Assembly: GCA_023391775.1 (NCBI GenBank)
Contig: JAEWAG010000048.1
Location: 1 to 5,053 of the forward strand
Direction: 5' to 3'
From: Pseudomonadota bacterium
Lineage (GTDB): Bacteria; Pseudomonadota; Gammaproteobacteria; Xanthomonadales; Xanthomonadaceae
Length of the DNA stretch: 5,053 nucleotides
Shown: piece by piece, positions 1 to 5,053 of the stretch
Position numbering within the stretch: position 1 is the first letter of the stretch
Layout of the letters: every line of letters begins with the position of its first letter
Program-made: the position numbers and the translations under genes
Notes under the pieces: generated by a model
Told to the model about the DNA's origin: nothing
The model's input: the letters and a program-made list of their open reading frames with translations, nothing else
Databases searched by the model: none

Positions 1-74
1 GCCGCGGCGGCCTGCAGCAGGCGGGCGTTGAACGAGTGGCGGCGGGTGCTGCCGCACAGGGTGATCCATCGCAT
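1..74 (-). CDS. NADPH-dependent FMN reductase family protein, N-terminal fragment (cut by window edge)
   Basis: Only the first 24 codons lie in the window; the gene continues past the left edge. The visible protein starts MRWITLCGSTRRHSFNARLL. A short hydrophobic beta strand followed by G8-S9-x-R11-x-x-S14-x-N16 is the phosphate-binding loop of flavodoxin-fold NAD(P)H-dependent FMN reductases, in which this loop holds the FMN phosphate near the N-terminus. The ATG (72-74) directly abuts the stop codon of the exporter gene (TGA at 75-77), and a GGAG Shine-Dalgarno sequence at 82-85 lies seven bases upstream of it, inside the end of the exporter gene. Both points support this start and translational coupling. 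The family includes quinone, azo-dye, chromate and flavin reductases, so the substrate cannot be named from 24 residues. The family call rests on the loop motif and its correct distance from the start. Confidence 0.75.
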   Translation of the reverse strand, partial: MRWITLCGSTRRHSFNARLLQAAA

Positions 75-656
75 TCAGTGGCTCCAGGCCTGGACGCAGA
101 GGTGCACGGCCATGGCGGCCAGGACCATCGCCATGCCGCGGTTGAACAATCGCTGCCGGCGCTGCCCCGGCAGCCACCGGCGCAGGCGCCCGCCCGCCGC
201 CAGCCACAGGCAGGAACACGCCAGGCTGACCGTGGCGAACACCAGCAGCGCCTGTCCCAGGCCGACCCCGGCGCCGGCCACGCCCAGCGTGGCAAGCGAG
301 GCGAGGAAGGCCCAGGCCTTGGGGTTGAGCGCCTGGAACAGCGCCATCGCCAGCAAGCGCGGTGGCACCGCATCGGCAACGTCCGGCCCGCGGTCGCGCC
401 ACATGCTGGCTGCCATCACCAGCAGCACCAGCGCGCCGGCAGCGGCCAGCCACGGCGCCGCCCACGCGGCGGCTGGACCGGATGCCACCAGCATGCTCCA
501 CGCCGCTGCCAGCATGGCGCCGCCACCGGCGACGATGCCCAGGCAGGCGGGCAGGCCGGCGCGGAAGCCATGTGCGGCGCCGTGCTGCAGCAGGAGCAGG
601 TTGTTGGGTCCAGGCGAGAGGGTCGCGGCAAGGACGAGCAGTCCCAGTTCGGTCAT
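75..656 (-). CDS. LysE/RhtB family exporter (amino-acid or small-metabolite efflux)
   Basis: Encodes a 193-residue, very hydrophobic inner-membrane protein. The N-terminus has the family signature LSPGPNNLLLL (residues 13-23), followed by the glycine-spaced stretch HGFRAGLPACLGIVAG (29-44). A second family motif, FQALNPKAWAF, is at 107-117. About six membrane segments can be drawn, at roughly 5-22, 36-58, 66-84, 115-133, 136-154 and 173-190. Members of this superfamily export lysine, threonine, homoserine, cysteine metabolites or other small molecules by proton exchange; the substrate here is unknown. The length is slightly below the usual 200-210. The start at 656 is chosen because family proteins begin a few residues before the SPGPN motif. 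The frame is open upstream to an ATG at 725, which would add 23 charged, non-conserved residues. No good Shine-Dalgarno is visible at either start. It is divergent from a LysR regulator, the classic layout for a LysE/ArgP-type pair, and coupled to a flavin reductase gene downstream. Confidence 0.9.
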   Translation of the reverse strand: MTELGLLVLAATLSPGPNNLLLLQHGAAHGFRAGLPACLGIVAGGGAMLAAAWSMLVASGPAAAWAAPWLAAAGALVLLVMAASMWRDRGPDVADAVPPRLLAMALFQALNPKAWAFLASLATLGVAGAGVGLGQALLVFATVSLACSCLWLAAGGRLRRWLPGQRRQRLFNRGMAMVLAAMAVHLCVQAWSH

Positions 657-722
657 GGCGGCGGGCACGTGGTGCAGGTGGTCGGCACTGTGGTCCGCGC
701 ACCGGTCCCGTGCCGGCAGCGG

Positions 723-745
723 CATGGTCTAATCGCGAGACCATG
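723..745. promoter_or_regulatory. Perfect inverted repeat with LysR-type T-N11-A box, overlapping the regulator start codon
   Basis: CATGGTCT (723-730) and AGACCATG (738-745) are exact reverse complements separated by seven bases. T728 and A740 form a symmetric T-N11-A, the recognition core of LysR-type regulators. The right arm ends with the ATG of the regulator, so binding here would be expected to block its own expression. The repeat also sits 67 bp upstream of the chosen exporter start on the other strand, in the shared divergent spacer. A TCTAAT element (728-733), one mismatch from the -10 consensus, lies inside the repeat about nine bases before the regulator ATG. A transcript from it would be nearly leaderless; no convincing -35 is seen. 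Symmetry and box are seen directly; function is inferred. Confidence 0.6.
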
Positions 746-1621
746 GATGAGCTCCCAATCCAGGCCCTGCGGGTATTCGGCGAGGTCGTGCGCCACGGCG
801 GCGTGCGCGCGGCGGCGCGGGCGCTAGGCATCGCGCATTCGGCGGTCAGCCGCCGGCTTGCCGAGCTGGAGCGCGTGGCTGGCGTCCCGCTGTTCCTGCC
901 GCGGCGGCATCCGGGTGATCCTTTGCGGCTGACCGCACGCGGTCGCGCGGTGGCGGGCGCGGTCCAGGGCGCGTTCGCGCAGCTGGAGGCGGTGCTGGCG
1001 CGCGCCCCAACACGACGGACCGAGCGCGAGGTGGTGGTGTCGACCACCGACTCCTTTGCCACCCGCTGGCTGCTGCCGCGCCTGCCGGACTTCCAGCGGC
1101 AGCATCCGCGCGCGCGCGTCTCGCTGACCGTGCGCGCCGGGGTCGAGGATGTTGCGCGCGGCGATGCAGACGTGGCCCTGCGCATGGGCGGTGGTCCCTG
1201 GCCGCATGCGCGCGCCTGGCTGGGCGATGCGCTGGTGCCGGTGGCCAGTCCCCGCCTCTGGCGCGGGCGGCGGCCGTGGCCACTGAAGGCGCTGCTGGAA
1301 CTGCCGCTGCTGCACGACCAGGACCCGTCCGCGCGCTGGGAACGCTGGCGCGACGCATTGGGCCCGTGCGGGCTGGATGTGGCGCGCGGCCAGACGTTCG
1401 CCTCCTCGCACCTGGTGATCGAGGCGGCGGTGCAAGGGCTGGGCGTGGCGCTGGCACGGCGGCGGCTGGCCCAGCGCGAACTCGATGCCGGACTTCTGGT
1501 GGCGCCGTTCGGCCTCTACGAGGTCAGCCTGCCGCAGGCCTACTGGATCGTGGTCGACCCCGCGCGCCTGGACGACCCGGCAGTGCGCAGCTTCGTGCGC
1601 TGGCTCGAAGCGGCTGGCTGA
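743..1621 (+). CDS. LysR-family transcriptional regulator, GcvA-like
   Basis: Encodes 292 residues, a normal LysR length. The winged helix-turn-helix covers about residues 5-64: it opens with LPIQALRVFGEVVRHGGVRA, and the recognition helix lies in AHSAVSRRLAELE (31-43). A linker helix spans about 65-92. The effector-binding domain (about 95-289) starts VVVSTTDSFATRWLLPRLP, typical of the GcvA/AmpR-like subgroup, and contains the conserved QGLGVALARRRLAQ (231-244) and G-L-L-V-x-P-F (250-256) segments. These proteins act as tetramers in the cytoplasm, bind T-N11-A sites and respond to a small ligand. The ATG at 743 puts the DNA-binding domain at the expected distance from the N-terminus; upstream in-frame sequence is non-conserved. 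Only a weak GAGA precedes it, two bases away, so translation may be leaderless or weak. The divergent exporter and flavin reductase genes are its likely targets; the ligand is unknown. Confidence 0.93.
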   Translation: MDELPIQALRVFGEVVRHGGVRAAARALGIAHSAVSRRLAELERVAGVPLFLPRRHPGDPLRLTARGRAVAGAVQGAFAQLEAVLARAPTRRTEREVVVSTTDSFATRWLLPRLPDFQRQHPRARVSLTVRAGVEDVARGDADVALRMGGGPWPHARAWLGDALVPVASPRLWRGRRPWPLKALLELPLLHDQDPSARWERWRDALGPCGLDVARGQTFASSHLVIEAAVQGLGVALARRRLAQRELDAGLLVAPFGLYEVSLPQAYWIVVDPARLDDPAVRSFVRWLEAAG

Positions 1622-1896
1622 GCGACCACACCGACCGGAGGCTGCCCGGGCGCCCGTAGCCGACGGCGGTGCGGCCGTGCCTGCCAGGCGCGTGTTGCGT
1701 GGAAATGCACCCGCCACCCGCACGTCTGCGGGCGGGCGGGGCCAGACAGCGCCGCGCTGCGTCACTGGCCTTCAAGGCCACCGCGTACGTCAGCGACGCT
1801 TCCGCTGGACTTCGATACCCCAGGACCGGGCGCGAGCTGCCCGAGGCCCGGAACGACGGCCGCCTCGCGCGTGATGCTGCTCCGGGATGTCGCCCG
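1622..1896. other. Convergent intergenic region with GC-rich hairpins; no gene seen
   Basis: The regulator gene ends at the left and the basic-protein gene ends at the right, so both transcripts should stop here. Several dyads are visible: GGCTGC/GCCC(G/T)AGCC-like arms at 1640-1661; CCCGCA loop CGTC TGCGGG at 1717-1732, extended by CCGCC (1711-1715) with GGCGG (1735-1739); TGGCCT loop TCA AGGCCA at 1766-1780; and CGGGC (1827-1831) with GCCCG (1839-1843). None is followed by a T-run. Open frames through this stretch have no recognisable protein motifs and continue as antisense of the neighbouring genes. A TTCGATACCCC stretch near 1811-1821 recalls a tRNA T-arm, but no cloverleaf can be built around it. 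Confidence 0.5.
1711..1739. terminator. Candidate hairpin terminator between convergent genes (no T-tract)
   Basis: A six-bp perfect stem (CCCGCA 1717-1722 with TGCGGG 1727-1732, four-base loop) is extended by a five-bp outer stem (1711-1715 with 1735-1739) across a small internal bulge. It is the strongest stem-loop between the regulator and basic-protein genes and works on either strand. There is no T-run on either side, so intrinsic termination is uncertain; in such GC-rich genomes, termination may depend on Rho or on a bare stem. Confidence 0.3.
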
Positions 1897-2421
1897 TCAG
1901 CGGGACGCCGCCTGCGCCCGGGTACGGGTCGGCGTACCGGCTTTGCCGGAAAGCCCGCTGCCGGACGCGCGGCTGCGGCTTCCCGCCTTACGGGTCGCCG
2001 GCGTGGTGGCCTTTGCCGCCTTGGCCGCCTTGGCCGTCTTCGCGGCCGAGCCCTTGCCGGTGCCGGCACGGGTCGACGTGCTGGCCTTGCGCGGGGCACG
2101 CGGGCGGGAGATCGAAAGCTCGCGCATCGCTTCGGTGCAGTCCCGGTTGAGGGACTGGAGCTGGCCTTCGAAGTGCTCCAGCGCGCGGGTGAACAGCTGC
2201 TCCTTCTTCAGCGTGCGCGCGACGCTGGCCGAATCCTTCGAGCGGCTGCGGGTGGTGGCGGCGACGCGCTGCCGCTGCACCAGGTCGCGCTGCTTGTCGC
2301 GAAGCTCGCGCGTGCGCCGGATCAGGGTGACCAGCTGCTTGACCTCGTAGGGGCCGCGGGATTCCAGCAGCTGGCGTTCGCGTGCGCTGAGCACGGCGGC
2401 CTGGGCGGGGGTGATCCTCAT
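1897..2421 (-). CDS. Uncharacterised basic protein with histone H1-like Lys/Ala-rich tail
   Basis: Encodes 174 residues in two parts. Residues 1-104 look like a charged helical domain (ARERQLLES, RRTRELRDKQRDLVQRQR, TLKKEQLFTRALEHFEGQL). Residues 105-174 are low-complexity and strongly basic, with almost no acidic residues; the tail includes AKTAKAAKAAKATT (127-140) and many Arg, Ser and Thr. Such tails bind nucleic acid without sequence specificity in bacterial H1-like and AlgP-like proteins. The ATG at 2421 is fixed by a strong GAGGAGG Shine-Dalgarno (2431-2437), nine bases upstream; the frame is open to 2484 but without conservation or a ribosome site. I do not recognise a named family; similar short 'RDKxRDL..RQ' domains occur in hypothetical proteobacterial proteins. 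It follows PdeM on the same strand after 93 bp. Direct DNA binding and a link to repair are inference. Confidence 0.85.
   Translation of the reverse strand: MRITPAQAAVLSARERQLLESRGPYEVKQLVTLIRRTRELRDKQRDLVQRQRVAATTRSRSKDSASVARTLKKEQLFTRALEHFEGQLQSLNRDCTEAMRELSISRPRAPRKASTSTRAGTGKGSAAKTAKAAKAAKATTPATRKAGSRSRASGSGLSGKAGTPTRTRAQAASR
2012..2038. repeat. Three tandem 9-bp units encoding the Lys-Ala-Ala tail
   Basis: Three consecutive units, TTTGCCGCC, TTGGCCGCC and TTGGCCGTC, lie within the tail of the basic-protein gene and encode its KAA-type repeats on the minus strand. Because the unit is nine bases, gain or loss of copies would change tail length without a frameshift. Confidence 0.7.
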
Positions 2422-2430
2422 CGGTTTGCT

Positions 2431-2437
2431 CCTCCTC
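2431..2437 (-). promoter_or_regulatory. Strong Shine-Dalgarno of the basic-protein gene
   Basis: CCTCCTC on the plus strand reads GAGGAGG on the coding strand, nine bases before the ATG at 2421. It is the best ribosome binding site in the window; it decides the start of the basic protein and indicates high, independent translation initiation. Confidence 0.8.
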
Positions 2438-2449
2438 GTTGCACGTGGA

Positions 2450-2464
2450 GGCATTGATGATGCC
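2450..2464. promoter_or_regulatory. Short inverted repeat in the gap upstream of the basic-protein gene
   Basis: GGCAT (2450-2454) and ATGCC (2460-2464) are perfect reverse complements around a five-base loop. They lie in the 93-bp gap between PdeM and the basic protein, 12 bases upstream of the Shine-Dalgarno. It could be a leader hairpin, an operator, or a chance dyad; there is no T-run to support a terminator. A clear -35/-10 pair was not found in this gap. Confidence 0.25.
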
Positions 2465-2500
2465 GGTGCATGCGTGCATGGCACGCGATTGCACGGTCAC

Positions 2501-2520
2501 TCGATAAGCGTCGATCAGCG
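2501..2520. repeat. Imperfect 10-bp tandem duplication across the pdeM stop codon
   Basis: TCGATAAGCG (2501-2510) is followed directly by TCGATCAGCG (2511-2520), matching at nine of ten positions. The second copy contains the pdeM stop (2515-2517). It looks like a small local duplication with no evident function. Confidence 0.5.
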
Positions 2521-3165
2521 GCGCAACGCGGGAAGCGCGATCGCCTCGCCTTCGACACAGGCCACGAGTTGTTCGCCGGGCTTCTGCGCCGGCACCACGC
2601 CCGCGGTGAATGCCGAGAACGCGGGCAGCACCGTCATGTCACCGCGCAGCCAGAACGCGGGCCAGCGCCGGCGCATGCCCGGCAATGCCGCCAGCGGGTG
2701 CAGGTGTCCGCACAGCACGTGCGCACCGGCGTGCGGCCGGGGATCGTGGCGCAGCAGGAACGGGCCGTCGCGCCACTCGGTGCCGGCATCCTCCGCTTCC
2801 AGGATGCGCGCATCCAGCGCGCGGTCGTGGTTTCCGCGCAGCACGCGTATCCGCAGCCGCGGATGGCGCGCGCGCCACTGCAGCCAAACCTGCAACCAGT
2901 GCGCGCGCGGCGCGGGACCATGCAGCAGGTCGCCGAGGATCCACAGTACCTCCACCTCGCGCGCGGCCAGCAATGCATCGAGCCGCTGCAGGTCGTGTGC
3001 GGTGCCGCCGCCGGGGACGGAGATGCCGGCGCGGCGGAAGGCATCGCCCTTTCCCAGGTGCAGGTCGGCAATTAGCAGCGCGCGTGCGGCCGGCCGGTAG
3101 AGCGCGCGGTCGCCGATCAGATGCACCGGCTCGCCGGCCAGCGTGGTGTGCCACTCAGCCTCCAT
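2515..3165 (-). CDS. pdeM: Ligase-associated DNA damage response endonuclease PdeM (metallophosphoesterase)
   Basis: Encodes 216 residues, full length for this family of manganese-dependent binuclear metallophosphoesterases. Metal-binding and catalytic motifs appear in the expected order: IADLHLGK (D34, H36), LGDLLHG (D79), RGNHDR (N112, H113, D114), RHDP (H140) and CGHLHP (H154, H156). The Pseudomonas putida homologue (MPE) cuts single-stranded DNA with Mn, and the gene travels with an Lhr-type helicase, an ATP-dependent DNA ligase and an exonuclease. Here the ATG (3163-3165) lies inside the end of the helicase gene, whose stop is at 3155-3157, and a GGAG Shine-Dalgarno (3173-3176) lies seven bases upstream; the 11-bp overlap implies translational coupling. 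All metal ligands expected from the family are present, so the enzyme should be active. It is probably a cytoplasmic DNA-repair nuclease; the physiological substrate is not settled by sequence. Confidence 0.95.
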   Translation of the reverse strand: MEAEWHTTLAGEPVHLIGDRALYRPAARALLIADLHLGKGDAFRRAGISVPGGGTAHDLQRLDALLAAREVEVLWILGDLLHGPAPRAHWLQVWLQWRARHPRLRIRVLRGNHDRALDARILEAEDAGTEWRDGPFLLRHDPRPHAGAHVLCGHLHPLAALPGMRRRWPAFWLRGDMTVLPAFSAFTAGVVPAQKPGEQLVACVEGEAIALPALRR

Positions 3166-5053
3166 GGCGACGCTCCAGCTGCTCGGCGGCGCGTCGTACG
3201 CGCGTGCGCCAGTCCTCGGTGCTCAACTGCCCGCGCTGGCCCTCGGCCCACAGCGGGAACGACAGCGGGGTCAGCCCCGGCGGCCGGGTGAGTACGCGCT
3301 CGCGGCTGCCGCGTTCGCGCAGCACCTGTTCCAGCCGGTCCAGCTCCAGTTCGCCTTCCAGCACCTCGCGCTCGGCCTGGGCCAGCAGCAGGTGGTCCGG
3401 GTCGTGCCGGCTGAGCACGTCGAACAGCAGCCCGCTGGAGGCCTGCAGCTGGCGCAGGCTGCGCAGCTGGCGGCCCGGCAGTGACGGCATGAGGAGGCCC
3501 GAGACCCGTGCGATCTCGCGGAAGCGCCGCCGTGCCAGCTCGCCCAGGTTGAGCGCCTCGCGCAGGTCCACCTCCAGCGCCGCCGGCGAGAACAGCGCAT
3601 CCAGCAGCGGCACGTCCACCGTCGCCGGCTGCGCGGGTGACAGCACCAGCCCGTAGTCGTTGGCGGCAAAGGCGAAGCTGTTGCGCTGCAGCCGGCCCCA
3701 GCGCAGCGCGAACAGGGCGGCCAGGCCTTCGTTCACCTGGCGCCCGCCGAAGGGGTACAGGAACAGGTGGGTGCGGCCACGCAGGGTCGCGTGCTCGGCC
3801 AGCAGCAGGCCGGGGCCGGGCAGGGCGGACAGGCGCTCCTGCAACGCCAGCAGCGGGCCGAGCGCGCGCATCTCCGCCGAGCCGTCGGGCGCGTGCAGCA
3901 GTGCCTCGACCTCGTCGGCCAGCTGCGAGGACAGCGGCATGCGGCCACCGCGCCAGGTCGGCACCGCACCTTCGCCGCCGCGTGCCGGCCGCACGTAGGC
4001 GGTCATGTCCTCCAGCCGCACCAGCTCCAGCAGGCGGCCGGCGAACTGGAAGCGGTCGCCCCGGCGCAGGCGCCCGGCGAACTGCTCCTCCACGGCACCG
4101 AGGCGGCCGCCACGCAGCATGCGCACGGTCACGCTGCCATCGCTGGTGATGGTGCCGATGGACAGGCGATGGCGGGTGGCCACGCGGCGGTCCTCGACCA
4201 CGTAGCGACCGTCGTCGCCGCGCACGACCTTGTGGAAGTCCGGGTAGTGCGCCAGCGCGCGTCCGCCCTGCACGACGAATTCCAGCACCGCCTGCCAGGT
4301 GCTGTCGTCGAGTCCGGCGAAGGCATGGGTGCCGCGGACCTCGGCCAGCAGCGCGTCCGGGTCGAAGCCACCGGCCAGCGCACAGCTGACGCAGTGCTGG
4401 GCCAGCACGTCCAGCGAGCGCCGCGGCGGAGGGCGCGACTCGACCCGGCCGCCGACGATCGCGTGGCGCACGGCGGCGAACTCGGCCAGCTCCAGCGCGT
4501 GGGTGGGAATGCAGGTGACCTCGCCGGATTCGCCCGGGCGGTGGCGGGCACGTCCGGCACGCTGCAGCAGCCGCGCCACGCCCTTGGGGCTGCCCAGCTG
4601 CAGCACCTGGTCCACCGCGGGGAAGTCCACGCCCAGGTCCAGGCTGGAGGTGGCGACCACGCAGCGCATGCTGCCCTCGCGCAGGCCCTGCTCGGCGGCG
4701 GTGCGCAGGGCCGGGTCCAGCGAACCATGGTGCAGGGCCAGGGTCGCCGGATCCTCCGGCCACACCGCGGACAGGGCCTGGTGCCACAGCTCGGCCTGGG
4801 CGCGGGTATTGGTGAACAGCAGGCTGCTGCGCACGGCCATCAGCCGCTCCAGCACGCGCGGCAACTGGCCCAGGCCCAGGTGGCCGGCCCAGGGGAAGCG
4901 CTCGCCGCCTCCGAGGCGCAGCGTCTGCACCGCCACCTTGCGCGCACGCGTGCCGCCGACCAGCGGCGCGTCGGGCAGGTGGGGCAGCAGCACTTCGCGT
5001 GCCTGGCCGAGGTTGCCCAGCGTGGCCGACAGGCCCCAGATGCGCAGGCCCGG
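3155..5053 (-). CDS. Ligase-associated DNA damage response DEXH-box helicase, Lhr-like (N-terminus outside window)
   Basis: The frame is open from the right edge, so 632 residues of a protein usually about 800-850 long are visible; the Walker A and DEXH motifs lie beyond 5053. At the edge, motif III is seen (LSATLGN, residues 8-14). The second RecA domain follows with motif IV (SLLFTNTRAQAELW, about 77-90), HHGSL (108-112), motif V (ATSSLDLGVDFP, 134-145) and motif VI (LLQRAGRARHRPG, 162-174). Next comes the Lhr winged-helix and core region: THALELAEFAAVRHA, SLDVLAQHCVSCALAGGF, RHRLSIGTITSDGSV, and VPTWRGGRMPLSSQLADEV near 365-382. Lhr-core proteins are ATP-driven 3'-to-5' single-strand DNA translocases that unwind DNA and RNA:DNA duplexes. 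A GTG near 4993 is only an internal valine codon, since motif III lies in frame upstream of it. The stop overlaps pdeM by 11 bp. The downstream sequence is intact, with no frameshift. Confidence 0.95.
   Translation of the reverse strand, partial: PGLRIWGLSATLGNLGQAREVLLPHLPDAPLVGGTRARKVAVQTLRLGGGERFPWAGHLGLGQLPRVLERLMAVRSSLLFTNTRAQAELWHQALSAVWPEDPATLALHHGSLDPALRTAAEQGLREGSMRCVVATSSLDLGVDFPAVDQVLQLGSPKGVARLLQRAGRARHRPGESGEVTCIPTHALELAEFAAVRHAIVGGRVESRPPPRRSLDVLAQHCVSCALAGGFDPDALLAEVRGTHAFAGLDDSTWQAVLEFVVQGGRALAHYPDFHKVVRGDDGRYVVEDRRVATRHRLSIGTITSDGSVTVRMLRGGRLGAVEEQFAGRLRRGDRFQFAGRLLELVRLEDMTAYVRPARGGEGAVPTWRGGRMPLSSQLADEVEALLHAPDGSAEMRALGPLLALQERLSALPGPGLLLAEHATLRGRTHLFLYPFGGRQVNEGLAALFALRWGRLQRNSFAFAANDYGLVLSPAQPATVDVPLLDALFSPAALEVDLREALNLGELARRRFREIARVSGLLMPSLPGRQLRSLRQLQASSGLLFDVLSRHDPDHLLLAQAEREVLEGELELDRLEQVLRERGSRERVLTRPPGLTPLSFPLWAEGQRGQLSTEDWRTRVRRAAEQLERRHGG

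Noticed and set aside
657..725. A longer exporter starting at the ATG at 725
   Set aside because: The 23 extra residues are charged and histidine-rich, unlike the family's short N-terminus before SPGPN, and the ATG lies inside the operator-like repeat with no ribosome site. Not excluded, but less likely than 656.
36..827. Long plus-strand open frames opposite the exporter and across the spacer
   Set aside because: They are compositionally biased (Arg/Ala/Pro/Gln-rich), lack motifs, and are antisense to a gene with clear family signatures; expected in very GC-rich DNA.
824..1765. Minus-strand open frames opposite the LysR regulator
   Set aside because: No recognisable domain, Arg/Ala/Pro-rich translation, and full overlap with a convincing LysR gene.
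1801..1830. tRNA-like T-arm (TTCGATACCCC)
   Set aside because: Flanking bases do not form a proper five-bp T-stem, and no acceptor, D or anticodon arms can be placed around it on either strand.
1669..2457. Plus-strand open frames across the convergent spacer and the basic-protein gene
   Set aside because: No ribosome site or motif; the minus-strand gene has a strong Shine-Dalgarno and a coherent basic, helical protein.
2466..2484. GTGC/GCAC and repeated TGCATG dyad in the gap before the basic-protein gene
   Set aside because: The arms are only four bp and mutually exclusive; too short to claim as an operator or terminator.
3117..4787. A 556-codon minus-strand frame overlapping the helicase
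   Set aside because: Same strand but different frame from the helicase, whose motifs IV-VI and core region are all in the other frame; the translation is Gly/Ala/Arg/Pro low complexity.
4991..4993. GTG as the helicase start codon
   Set aside because: The frame continues to the window edge and contains motif III (LSATLGN) upstream of this codon, so the gene is cut by the window rather than starting here.

Overview
This is a gene-dense, very GC-rich stretch of bacterial chromosome with strong third-position G/C bias. The style of the genes (a ligase-associated helicase/endonuclease pair next to a small lysine/alanine-tailed basic protein) suggests a gammaproteobacterium of the Xanthomonadaceae type, such as Lysobacter, Luteimonas, Stenotrophomonas or Xanthomonas. 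That taxonomic guess comes from composition and protein style, not from a marker gene.

Left part (1-1621): a divergent regulator/target arrangement. A GcvA-like LysR regulator (743-1621, +) faces a LysE/RhtB-type exporter (75-656, -). The exporter stop codon is directly followed by the start of a second leftward gene, the N-terminus of an NADPH-dependent FMN reductase family protein (1-74, -, cut by the window edge). In the 86-bp divergent spacer, a perfect 8-bp inverted repeat (723-745) contains an exact T-N11-A LysR box and runs into the regulator's own start codon. This suggests autoregulation and probably control of the exporter operon.

Middle (1622-1896): a 275-bp convergent intergenic region with several GC-rich hairpins and no recognisable gene.

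Right part (1897-5053, all -): transcription runs from the right edge leftward through an Lhr-like ligase-associated DEXH helicase (3155-5053, N-terminus outside the window), the endonuclease PdeM (2515-3165, overlapping the helicase stop by 11 bp), and then, after 93 bp, a 174-residue basic protein with a histone H1-like tail (1897-2421). Helicase and PdeM belong to a known DNA-repair cassette that usually also has an ATP-dependent DNA ligase and a metallo-beta-lactamase-fold exonuclease; those two would be expected beyond the right edge. The basic protein has no recognised function. Its position makes it a candidate DNA-binding accessory to the cassette, but it has its own strong ribosome binding site and may be an independent gene.

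No tRNA, rRNA, CRISPR array, insertion sequence or prophage feature was seen.
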